Of a DNA stretch of 64,000 nt, positions 44,180 to 54,275 are shown piece after piece. The translations under genes and the position numbers were made by a program. This DNA comes from Excoecaria cochinchinensis (taxonomy: Eukaryota > Streptophyta > Magnoliopsida > Malpighiales > Euphorbiaceae). Numbering within the stretch: position 1 is the first letter of the stretch; the number at the start of each line of letters is the position of its first letter. The stretch lies in contig CANTUQ010000070.1 of NCBI GenBank assembly GCA_947683425.1, forward strand, positions 1,514,001-1,578,000, in the 5' to 3' direction. The notes beneath the pieces were generated by a model. It did no database searches and was not told the origin of the DNA. It worked only from the letters and a program-made list of their open reading frames with translations.

Positions 44180-46712
44180 TGACGCGATCTCAGCAAGTGT
44201 ACTGAATCGACAAGTAATACAGTGGGGTAAATTTATGACCCCGAATTATCGTACCCAAGGGACTGTGTGTGCAAGTGACGAAAATCAGATGTATGCTAAA
44301 AAATTCCCAATTGTTGAATTGATTGAGTTATCTATTGATTAAAAATAAAAAAATTAAACAACGAGAAAGGCAATTCAAAATAAAAGAATTAAACTGACAG
44401 TGAAAATCTAGATAAAAATAAATTGATGGCAGAAATTAACAAGTAAAGAACTCAAAAGAGAAGAACGTTGCTCGGGTTCACTCATCCACCCCATAGCCAA
44501 ATGTGAATAAAATTAATCTAAGAACCAAATATGAAAGAAATCGGGATAACCCTCTTAACCCAGGCTTCCCAATCCGAAGCCAACCACTCTAATTACATAA
44601 CATCCCAATCCGAAGTCAGCCATATAACTAGCATCTGCATTGGTCTAAAATCCTAAGTTCGGTTTATTTTCCCAATTCGGGTCAAACAACCCAGAACTTA
44701 ATTATCTCACTCTCTACTCTAGTCTTAAATCATAAAATTCTGCACTTCTAGATTCCCAATCCGTAGTCGTCCAAAAGATACAGCAAAATGATAAAAACTA
44801 AATATAGATAATCATGGCATTCAATCTATACAACTCAACAACCAATAAAGATACATGAAATAAATCATTCATCAAAACTGGAAATTAACTTGAGAAAATA
44901 AATCCCATGAATTAACGATAAGAACCAATGAAATAAACCATTCAATTATATATTTAAATTCAAAACATGTTCAGAATTCACATTGCGGGTAGGGGATTCA
45001 AAGATCCCCCAAACAACTAAAAGACTACTCACGATCCATTACAAAATCAAAAGGAAAGAGGAAAGAAAACCTAGAAATTCATTAAGGCGTAAATCCCGAT
45101 TGAATCCCACGTTCTTCAATCTCCTTCTTCAAATCTTCAACAGAGAAAAATTATGGAAATCTCTGAATGTAAAAACTGTGTATTTGAAATTAAAACTATC
45201 TATTTCAAAATGTAAAACTCTTAATTTGTAATTCCAAAGACAAAGTTGAAAAACCTCAATTAAGAACAATCGTAAAACTGCAAAAAAATCTAAAAACTAA
45301 AACCCTAATATGAAAATAGGTTCCAAATTAGCTGCCTGTTGCCAAACAGAAAACTTGTCTTTAAATATCCCGAGGGGTCACGGTGGCAACCAAAGTGGTT
45401 ATCTTTTTATCATTTTCCCAATTCGGAGTCAAACAACCCAGAACTTAATTATCTCACTCTCCACTCTAGTCTTAAATCATAAAATTCTACACTTCTAGAT
45501 TCCCAATCCGTAGTCGTCCAAAAGATACAGCAAAATGATAAAAACTAAATATAGATAATCATGGCATTCAATCCATACAACTCAACAACCAATAAAGATA
45601 CATGAAATAAATCATTCATCAAAACTGGAAATTAACTTGAGAAAATAAATCCCATGAATTAACGATAAGAACCAATGAAATAAACCATTCAATCATATAT
45701 TTAAATTCAAAACATGTTCAGAATTCACATTGCGGGTAGGGGATTCAAAGATCCCCCAAACAACTAAAATACTACTCACGATCCATTACAAAATCAAAAG
45801 GAAAGAGAAAAGAAAACCTCGAAATTCATTAAGGCGTAAATCCCGGTTGAATCCCACGTTCTTCAATCTCCTTCTTCAAATCTTCAACAGAGAAAAATTA
45901 TGGAAATGTCTGAATGTAAAAACTGTGTATTTGAAATTAAAACTATCTATTTCAAAATGTAAAACTCTTGATTTGTAATTCCAAAGAAAAAGTTGAAAAA
46001 CCTCAATTAAGAACAATCGTAAAACTGCAAAAAAGTCTAAAAACTAAAACCCTAATATGAAAATAGGTTCCAAATTAGCTGCCTGTTGCCAAACAGAAAA
46101 CTTGTCTTTAAATATCCCGAGGGGTCACGGTGGCAACCAAAGTGGTTATCACCGTGAGGTAGTCGAGGATTTGATTCTGCCTTGCGCACAGGATAGGGGT
46201 CACGGTGGCAACCAGATTTGTTGCCACCGTGAGATGCTCAAATTTCGCTTCTGTCCAGGAAGTCCTCATGTCACAGTGACAATGGATTCCCTTGCCACCG
46301 TGAGGTATCTTCTCACACGATTCTGCCTTGGTGAGTTTTATGTCTCGGTGACAACCAGATAGGTTGCCACCGTGAGGTGCTTCTTGCCTGCATTATGCCT
46401 AATGAATAAACATGTCACGGTGACAACAACATTAGTTGCCATCGTGACCCATAATAAGCCCAGCTATTGATTTTGAATCCTTTGAATGTCACGGTCACAA
46501 CCAATATTGTTGTGACCGTGAAGTACCTAGAAAAATTGCTGCAAACAAAATTCAATTCAATCAAAATGCTAACTAAAATGCATAAAAATTCTAAATTCAC
46601 TAAAATTAACAAAATTAATCTAAAGTAAGCATGATATGATAATAAACACCACTAAACACCCAAAAATCATACGAAAATACTATCAAAACTAAATACTAAA
46701 TTGAAGTTATCA
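44180..46712 (-). repeat. 5' LTR of element C, enlarged by an internal tandem duplication
   Basis: 2533 bp against 1789 bp for the 3' LTR. The excess is a 747-bp duplication: 44983-45400 recurs at 45730-46147 in the same order. The junction near 45403 cuts the first palindrome after GGTTATC and continues with TTTTCCCAATTCGG from the middle of the LTR. Six full palindromes follow at 46125-46521. Confidence 0.92.
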
Positions 46713-46717
46713 GAGAT

Positions 46718-47634
46718 CAATAGATTACCACAATACGATGGGATGCATTGAAGAAATTACACGCAGGATGATATGTACATGTGAAAAATAATATGCAGAC
46801 GAAAGGATATGTACACACACAACATGAGAGAACATATATTATTATTCATATATATATATATATATTTGTTTTTTTTTTCAACATGCATGAATGATATGTG
46901 ATGCACGAGCATGTTGTCCAACATCCACAACCACATGCAAACAGATAGATCCTTCCAACCTTATTACTTCCACACACGAGATCGTGCGATCTCTTCCCTA
47001 GGTGGGATTTATCCAAGGGTTAACAGGGAACCCATTGGACACGCATGGTGCAGTGGAAAACCGGCAGCATGACACTCTTAATTTAAAGCTCATCCGTATG
47101 GGTTTTGGCCATTATGTATTCGGACACTTCAATTAAATTAAGGTGAACCTATCGGGGCATGAAAGTCTTAGAGGGAGCCACTTAATTTGCTTGACTTTGT
47201 TTAATACGCAACGGCCCACATCACAATCATTGTATTAAGGAGCATGTCACCTAGTGAAAATTTCTATTTGCCATTACATGGGCTTTGGTCAAGGGTGATA
47301 TTACTTTAGGTCTATCCAAGCATGATCCCTGCCAATGGGTCTAGCTCATCACGAGCATAGCGACCAATCAGGTCTCCATTTGATATACCATTAATGGTAC
47401 GAGATTTGGGCTGGTGATTATCCTTAACACTTTCCTACAATGAGTGAAAGTAGGATCGTGCTTCGGGAATGCACTGGGGTAAGATAGGGAACCAACTAAC
47501 ATAGTCCTAAGGTCCTAAAATGATGCAATGAATTTTCGAAAAGAGATAAAATTTTAAGTTTTAAAAACTCAATTATATATTTTAACCAAAACACTTTCAA
47601 AGTAAAGTCACAAAGTCCCCAGTGGAGTTGCCAC
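46718..47634 (-). other. Leader of element B, upstream part
   Basis: Sequence between the primer binding site of B and the insertion point of C. Together with 32313-32521 it forms the gag leader. No open frame was recognised. Confidence 0.7.
47615..47633 (-). other. Primer binding site of element B
   Basis: The minus-strand sequence TGGCAACTCCACTGGGGAC begins 1 nt after the 5' LTR. It resembles the TGGCGACTCC-type sites, attributed to tRNA-Arg, that I recall for Tat/Ogre-group elements. Confidence 0.75.
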
Positions 47635-48482
47635 TGTGATGCATGCCGAACCTAGCAAAGGCCCTCTTAGGTGAGACCCGCTTTTAGGGCTTGAGATTGG
47701 TTCGCGTCTTTTTGATCTTAGGTGCCATGAGACATTTTGGATTAAAAATGTAAATTGGGACGGAATGCAATCCCAGATGAAAACTAAATAATATTGCCCC
47801 AAAATTAATTACAAGGGCCCGAAATGTATAAACATGAATTTAAACAAATAAATAAAATCAATCATAAGAAAAATATACATAAATTGGGACATTCGTTTGT
47901 TTTAGGAACATTAGTTCCTTTGCGCTCATTTAAAAGGGGATTGAAGAGTTGTTCGATTGTTTGAAAATCGGGATGAGTGATCCCATTTTTGGAGAAAATT
48001 AACTCTTCGTTTTAATCATGACGTTTTACATTTTTTGACTAAAACGAGGGACATTGGTCCCAACTCTATTAATAAAATCTCAATTTAGTTGTAAAAATAT
48101 TTTTGTGATTTTTTATCTCACGCGTGCATAAATAAAATATTTATTTACAAGCAAACATAACACAAAAAAAGGAAATAGGAAAGATCTCACCCAAACGACG
48201 TAGTCCTTTGCGCGTTGTGACCCCTCCGCGTGGTCATGAAAATGCTCATATAATGAAAACCACATTTTAATCTCAGGCATAAAATAATATTAAAAATATT
48301 AGTAATAATTCTAAGAATTAATCAAACAACGACAAGATAATGACAACAATAAAATTATAGTGACAATAATAGTGGCAATCACAATAGCAAAAATCATAAT
48401 AATAAATAATGATAATACAAAATAAACGTAAAATGATAGTACTAATAATGATAATACCACAAAATGATAATAATGATGATGA

Positions 48483-48544
<62 letters not shown>

Positions 48545-49736
48545 TAATGATGATAATAAGAATGATAATAATAATAATAATAATAATAGTAATAATAATA
48601 ATAAGAATAATAATAATGAAGAAGAGCAAACGGGATTCACAAAAAATCAAATTAAATCACAAATAGTATGCCGACAATAATAATCATATTAGAAATGCTA
48701 AGAATAAATGATAAACATGGAAATAATCACAAAAATAACAATATTGACAATAAAAAAGTGAAAAACAAAATTAAATGAGAATGTGTCCAAGAATATTTAC
48801 CCTAAAAATTTATAAATCGGGAATAGGATGTCTCAATCCGTCCCCTTGTCGAGTTTGTGGTGGTAAAATACCAAAATATTTGAGGAAAAAACTAAATTTT
48901 TAACACAAAAAAACTCAAGAAAATAATTTTTGATGGAGTGATCAAGCCAAGGAAATTAATTTTCCTTACTCAAATCAAACCAAAATAAAAAGATTTTTGA
49001 GAGAAGAATAAAAGTTAAATTCCTAAGAATTTTTGAAAATTTATTTTCGTCTGCCTTTCTTGCTTGAGAGAAAACCTTCTCCGTTTTCTTTGAAAAATCC
49101 AGCCTCCTTTGAGAATGAAGGCAAATCTGCTTTTTGTTCCCTCCATTGTCCCAAAATGGGAAGAAACAAAATAAATCATTTCATTCTGTTAACAAAAAAT
49201 ATAATTAAAATGTGAAACAAATGTAACAGACTGGAAAAAAAATTGACCAAAAATTGTAGGTGAAAACGACAGCACGAAGGAGCAGGTGCGGGGATGCCTG
49301 CAGGTCGCGCAGCGCGACGTGCGCCCCAGCAGGCGCATGTCGCGCGCGGCGACGTACGCCCCCGAGGGCGCATGTCGCGCGCGGCGATGTACGCCCCCGA
49401 GGGTGCATGTCGCCCTTTGCGACATGTACCCATGCGGAGGCGGGCGCATGCGGTTGCGGCGCGAGCATGGCCCGTACCCGTGCGACCAACTCGTACGCGC
49501 GGCGCGCAAATAAAAATAAAAATAAAAATAAAAATAAAAATAAAAATAAAAATAAAAATAAAAATAAAAGGAATAAAAATAAGAGAAAAAATGCAAATTT
49601 TTGAATTAAAATTTTTGGAGGAACAAAAGAGATTTTCGACAAAAAAAATATCATTTTTGACACCTTTGCTTGTGGCAAGTATCTTTTTATCATCGGATAA
49701 TCCTGATCTTGGACCGCCTCGGACCTGGTGTCTACA
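47635..49736 (-). repeat. 5' LTR of element B
   Basis: 2102 bp, about 93% identical by eye to the 3' LTR over 400 bp compared. It lacks about 390 bp near its low-coordinate end, has (AAT)n tracts at about 48483-48617, a CpG-rich island at 49280-49505 and an (AAAAAT)n tract at 49506-49570. Confidence 0.92.
49280..49505. repeat. CpG-rich minisatellite island, element B 5' LTR
   Basis: Built from near-identical units such as GGCGCATGTCGCGCGCGGCG followed by ATGTACGCCCCCGAG. It is shorter and more regular than the copy in the other LTR. Open frames here on both strands reflect composition. Confidence 0.85.
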
Positions 49737-49741
49737 GTACC

Positions 49742-49900
49742 TTTTTTGAATGATTTTCTATCAAGTTTTTTCTTTTAGGCAATGCTCGCATGTAGCCAAT
49801 TCAACCACATTTGAATCACCTATTAAACCTATTTTGACTAACCGACTCATTCGATTTTGTCTAATATGGTTTAATTGAGCATGCCATAATTTCACATTGC
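49742..49900 (-). pseudogene. Copia gag-pre-integrase fragment (element A)
   Basis: The minus strand encodes an HHCC-type block (HAQLNHIRQNRMSRLVKIGL and ATCEHCLKEKT), directly continuing the integrase gene interrupted by element B. At least two stops are present. Confidence 0.8.
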
Positions 49901-50059
49901 TCTCATAACTATATGAAAAATGAGGAATTAAATGAAAAATTAGTTTTACTCAAATAGTCATGGTTTACATCCATAACCAGAACCATAATAAAAATCATTC
50001 AAGTATAAGCGTACACTGTCATCCTCAAAATGTAAATTGAAAATAAATTTCAATAAAGT

Positions 50060-51047
50060 AAGAACAAAACCTAAATTTGTAACAAAGGCACTTGATCCCT
50101 TGTTACACGGTCCATTGGTTCTGAATCTATCACCCACAAAAGATGAAATTCAGAACTAGATACATAAATCCCACTCACTCTTGAGTTAGAATAGTGTATC
50201 TTTATAGGCACAATGCAGTCTCTTGCATAGTGTCCTTTCTATAGGCAACTGAAACATTTCACTCTTGAAACGTTTACCTCCTTTTTGCCTTTGGACCTTT
50301 CGTGATTCTGTTCCTTTTACTTTTCAAGCTCTCGAGCCTTTTCCTTAACCCTACTTTTGAGGCTTCTTTTGTTATTCTAATTAGAACTCATTTTACCAAA
50401 ACAGGACTGTGCCATATGCACTATGGCATTGACCTTAGTCTCTGCCAGAAGGTCCCCTTTTGAGCTCCAATTGACGAATGACATCCTCAAATGTCTTTAT
50501 GCTTATCCATATGAGTTAGTTGCATCTTCATATGCTCCCAACTCTCGGGTAGAGAACGGATAACAGCTTGGACCTGTTGGTCGTCGGTCAACTTATGACC
50601 AAGTTCACTAAACTTACTTTTTCTTTTCCATCTCTCTTAGATGTTTTCACATCGAATAATCAGACCTTTTTTAATATGTATCATATTTGATCATTGATGA
50701 TCGATACTTAGTCAGAGACACAACTCTGAACTTTTTTCGCAAAGCGATCCACAGATCCATTGCATTTTGATACTTGCGAAATTATTTAGTGATGTCATCA
50801 TCCTATGCACTAAGAAAAATGATGCGAGCAGGGAAATTTTTGTTCTCATGCCACATAGGCATCTCGGTCCCGTTTATGCTGGGCTATAGTGCCATTCTCA
50901 GATTCAGCCATAACCGAACTTGAGGTCAAGAGCCTCTTGCTCTTCAAGCACATACTGGATCTTTGTATTTCAGATTTCATAATTATCAGCATTTATCTTA
51001 ATATCTTTATTAAGCTTGACAATAATTATCTTGGAAGTAGTATCCAT
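50060..51047 (-). pseudogene. Copia gag and protease remnant (element A)
   Basis: The likely gag ATG is at 51047 (MDTTSKIIIVKLNK, then a DNYEI block and KIQYVLEEQE). A CCHC zinc knuckle lies at about 50260-50215 on the minus strand (Cys-x2-Cys...Gly-His-x4-Cys) with an internal stop. A protease-like block with WVIDSEPMDR follows at about 50150-50080, where the active-site Gly of Asp-Ser-Gly reads Glu. Multiple stops make all of it non-functional. Confidence 0.75.
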
Positions 51048-52963
51048 TAGGATCCTCTGATCTCAAATAAAATAATATTGCACATTTTTAAGGGAGATAA
51101 GGCAATACATGCAATTTACTCTACATCTGAAATAATATAACCTAGTAAAATTTTCTATTAGGCTTAAATTCGAAATGGCTATTTATAGTATCCAATTACC
51201 CTCTTAGTCCTAATGTCCAACCCTACAGATTAAAATTTCATGTATAATAAATCTGAATTATTGGATTATTAAGTTCTCAAACTTATGAGGGGATTTTTAT
51301 TAAGCCTCTACTTAATAAACAAGCAATCATTTTACTTATAAAATATTGCAAGACAATTAACAATGAAAATAAACACATTTACTATAAAGTTAAATGCCAT
51401 CATAATAAATAAACGCATGTATTTAACCAAATAATTAAAATTCAATAATCCTAAAATAAGACACTCATGTCAAATATCAATAGGAAACATAAATCCTATT
51501 TAACAAAAATAAACGCCAACTTAAATTGACACTTATGTTAACTATTCTAGAAGTCTAGATTTCGTAATTTAGCCATTAGGATTATTTCTTTGACACATTT
51601 CATCACGCGACTTATAAGTCTATTGATAAAGCCATGGATGACGCACGCTCCGTCCATTTTTCAATACCATCACAGATTTTTAGTGTTACTTCTCAACATT
51701 TTTGTTTTGGCAACTCGAACCAAAATTTTATTTTCATACTTAGACCACCAATCCAAATGCACTCTTGCATTTGTTCTCACACATGTACATTATGATGCAC
51801 TATTGCATCAATATCATTAGCTTAAATCTTCCTTTGCATTCTCATATTACTTATTGATTGCACTCTTGCATTTTTCAAAGTAACCTATGTGTAATTTAAG
51901 GAAGAATTAGTGTCCTTATTTAAAATTTCTGTAATATATTACAGAAAAATTTATACACTTATATATAAATACACATAATTGAAACACATTTCAATCAATA
52001 AACAATGACAAAATCTCAAAATATTTTCAAAATATTTTTAAAGATATCCGAAAGCAGAAAACACATTTTCTACACTTTTTAATAATATTTTTGATAATTC
52101 TAAAATTAAAAAATAATTTTTTGGTCATCCAAAAATTTTGAAAATTTGACCAAACAATCAGAAATAATTTGAAAAATTTATTTGATAAAAAATGGAGCTG
52201 AAACGGTGGTCGAAAAAGACCGCATGCTCCCACACGCGCCAGTGGGGAAGAGAAGACGCGCCTTACGCACCTTTACGTGCATCTCCCTCCATTCAGCCAC
52301 GTGGTAACACCACATAGTGCCACGTGTCAGATATGTCATCCACCTAAGACACGTGTCAGCACCCTATTGGACCACATGGTGCCCACATGGCACATTGGTG
52401 ACACGAACGGCCACGTAGCGTGGTCCCATTGGGCCATGTGTCAATGATGCCACGTCATCAATGGCACATGGCCTAACACATGGCACCACCTCAGTGGTCC
52501 ATGTGTCGAACCCTAGTAGGTCCACGTGTCACCATCGCCACGTGGCATTGTTCCATTGCGCCATGTGTCGACAGTGACGCAACACTATGACACGTGGTGT
52601 TACGCGTGTGAGCTACCACTCACACGCATGAACCAAGCATATGGGGGCACGTGTGGTACACGCGCCACCTTCTCAGTGGATTTTGGTACTCCAATTTCGG
52701 CCAGTGGGGGGTTTTTATGGTCTGTGAATGCAATGATAAGGTTAAAAATTAAAAATCCCGACTTCTAGTTTTGCGTTTTGAACACTCATGTTCGTCTCAT
52801 CGAGTCGCAGTGTACACATACACAATTTTTGAGCCGCAATATATACACATATATATTATTAACACAAAATAAATTTATTGTGTTTCATGTATCCTAGATC
52901 TACCAATTTTACACATAAAATTTTAGATCATTTTTAACCACATGCTAGGACACAAAAATGACA
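51048..52963 (-). other. Long leader of copia element A
   Basis: About 1.9 kb between primer binding site and gag. Most is AT-rich; 52250-52680 is GC-richer and carries a G-box cluster. No coding frame was recognised. Confidence 0.6.
52298..52653. promoter_or_regulatory. Cluster of seven CACGTG (G-box/ABRE-like) motifs
   Basis: CACGTG occurs at 52298, 52321, 52350, 52523, 52539, 52591 and 52648, several as CCACGTGG or GACACGTGTC. Many near-variants (CACATGG, CATGTGTC) lie between them. G-boxes bind plant bZIP and bHLH factors. The cluster is in the copia leader downstream of the 5' LTR. Confidence 0.65.
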
Positions 52964-52975
52964 GCTCTGATACCA
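52964..52975 (-). other. Primer binding site of element A
   Basis: The minus-strand TGGTATCAGAGC lies 1 nt from the 5' LTR. It is the classic initiator tRNA-Met site of plant copia elements. Confidence 0.95.
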
Positions 52976-52976
52976 A

Positions 52977-53401
52977 TGAAGGGTAAAAATTATAACAAAT
53001 ATAATTTATAGAGGCAACATTAGAAAATGGTACCTACCTCTTGTAGCGCAGAAATAAATTGCGGAAGTGTCTACAAAGATCCCATTTGTTTTTCGTCACT
53101 GGCCTGGCTTTTATCCACATGCGGGATAACAACAGCTATTCCAAAATCTAAAAGCCCCTGAAAGATTAAGACAAAAAACTGTGAGTGAGAACGAGCAGTC
53201 TTGCGGCGTATATATTTTCTTGTTACCAAATACTGAGATCTCCCATCTATTTATAGAGATCCTAAAGGTTAGAGACTTATCTCTAGTATGATTCAGACTC
53301 TTTCTGAGATAAGATTTGGTAATATTAATCAGATTGAATTACTTAATTCTATCTGCATTGAAACTTTATCCAACATAAAGTCATGGGCGTATCCCAACTC
53401 T

Positions 53402-53405
<4 letters not shown>
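52977..53405 (-). repeat. 5' LTR of copia element A
   Basis: 429 bp, TG...CA ends on the minus strand, paired with 20741-21169. Confidence 0.95.

Positions 53406-53466
<61 letters not shown>
53406..53466. repeat. (TA)n microsatellite abutting element A
   Basis: About 30 TA units begin at the exact end of the LTR, where the target duplication should be. Confidence 0.95.
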
Positions 53467-53468
<2 letters not shown>

Positions 53469-54275
53469 AACTTATATACTGATATGCATGAGTGTTCAAA
53501 AATGGTTCGACTAATGTCTTTAAAACCATACCAGAGCGGCCGGTCAAGCCGATTTAATCGAGAGTTGACAGCTAGTCCAATTTTAATAACATATAAAAAT
53601 CGGATTGAGCTGGATAAAATTGGAAAAAATCAGTGAATCGTTGAACCTAGAAGAATTCAATTTTTGTCACAAAACACCAAAACGTTGTCGTTTTGGTGGA
53701 AAAAAAACCCAAATGGCAATAGAGAATAGCAGAAAAAACTGGGAAAGAAAGAAACTTCAGATCCAGCTGTAAAGCTTTCAATTAGCTGAAATGAGTATCT
53801 TTGAAATGCGGGATAATAACATTAGATTTCACGAATTTTGGAGGGTTTTCCTTATAGCAATGGAGCATTATAACTCAGATGTTAGAGCATCATTCAAGAG
53901 ATAGGAGACAAGAACTATTTTTTTTCCTTTTTCCTTTAAGAGTTGGAGTTTACTACGAAGCTAAGAAAGTAACAATTTAGAGAAAGTATCTGTTAAAGCA
54001 TGGGAAAAGCTGAGAGAAAAAGAGGGGAAATTATCTGTTTGGGTGAAGAATTAGATAGAAAAAGAGAAAGAAAAGATAAGAGCAGAGAACAAAATGAAAG
54101 AAAATAAATAGGAAAGAGTGGAACTGAAGTGAGAGATAAAAATAGAAATTTTTAAACTTATAATTTCACTTTTTATTTTAATTTAAGCTTAATGTGGTAA
54201 TTGTCTCTTCAATTTGTAATTGATTGCTATGTCGCCCCATTAACTATAAGTGTATTGGCCTAAATTTACAATTTT
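53467..54275. other. Intergenic DNA with a hAT-like MITE fragment
   Basis: About 53512-53660 (AATGTCTTTAAAACC, CGGCCGGTCAAGCC, then GAATCGTTGAACC) resembles the left part of the hAT-like MITE at 13889-14667, without a matching right end. The rest is AT-rich, purine-rich sequence with no frame. Confidence 0.4.

Larger units (their letters stand above)
32522..46712 (-). mobile_element. Element C: Athila-type Ty3/gypsy retrotransposon nested in B
   Basis: LTRs start TGACGCGATCTC and end AAGTTATCA in plus view. The perfect 5-bp target duplication GAGAT lies at 32517-32521 and 46713-46717. The primer site sequence GCGCCGTTGCCGGGGA near the right LTR sets minus-strand orientation and matches the tRNA-Asp-type site used by Athila elements. 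Gene order is gag, protease, RT, RNase H, integrase, then a separate env-like/ATHILA ORF-1-type region, as in Athila. LTR divergence is about 4% by eye over 480 bp, making it the youngest of the nest. Stops and frameshifts make gag-pol non-functional. Confidence 0.93.
24874..49736 (-). mobile_element. Element B: Tat/Ogre-like Ty3/gypsy element, non-autonomous, nested in A
   Basis: Bounded by LTRs starting TGTGATGC and ending in TACA on the plus strand, with a perfect 5-bp target duplication GTACC at 24869-24873 and 49737-49741, inside the copia integrase gene. The primer binding site next to the right LTR sets minus-strand orientation. Apart from element C (32522-46712), about 6 kb of interior remains. 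It has a gag start, a gag C-terminal fragment, a 47-bp tandem array and a purine tract, but no reverse transcriptase or integrase that I could find. The primer site type, LTR size and tandem array near the 3' end point to the Tat/Ogre group. It is probably a gag-only or LARD-type derivative. Confidence 0.88.
20741..53405 (-). mobile_element. Element A: Ty1/copia LTR retrotransposon, disrupted by nested insertions
   Basis: Two 429-bp LTRs bound the element, with an initiator-Met-type primer binding site at the high-coordinate LTR and a purine tract at the low-coordinate LTR, so it is transcribed on the minus strand. Without the nested 24.9 kb insertion it would be about 7.8 kb. Gene order on the minus strand is leader, gag with zinc knuckle, protease, gag-pre-integrase, integrase, reverse transcriptase, RNase H, which is the copia order. 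All coding parts carry stops or frameshifts. By-eye LTR divergence is about 42 differences in 429. Flanking 5-mers TGCAT and TATAT do not form a clean target duplication; the right flank is a (TA)n tract that may have replaced it. Confidence 0.93.

Noticed and set aside
20736..53410. Target duplication for copia element A
   Set aside because: The flanks TGCAT and TATAT share only three of five bases and the right side is a microsatellite, so no duplication is claimed.
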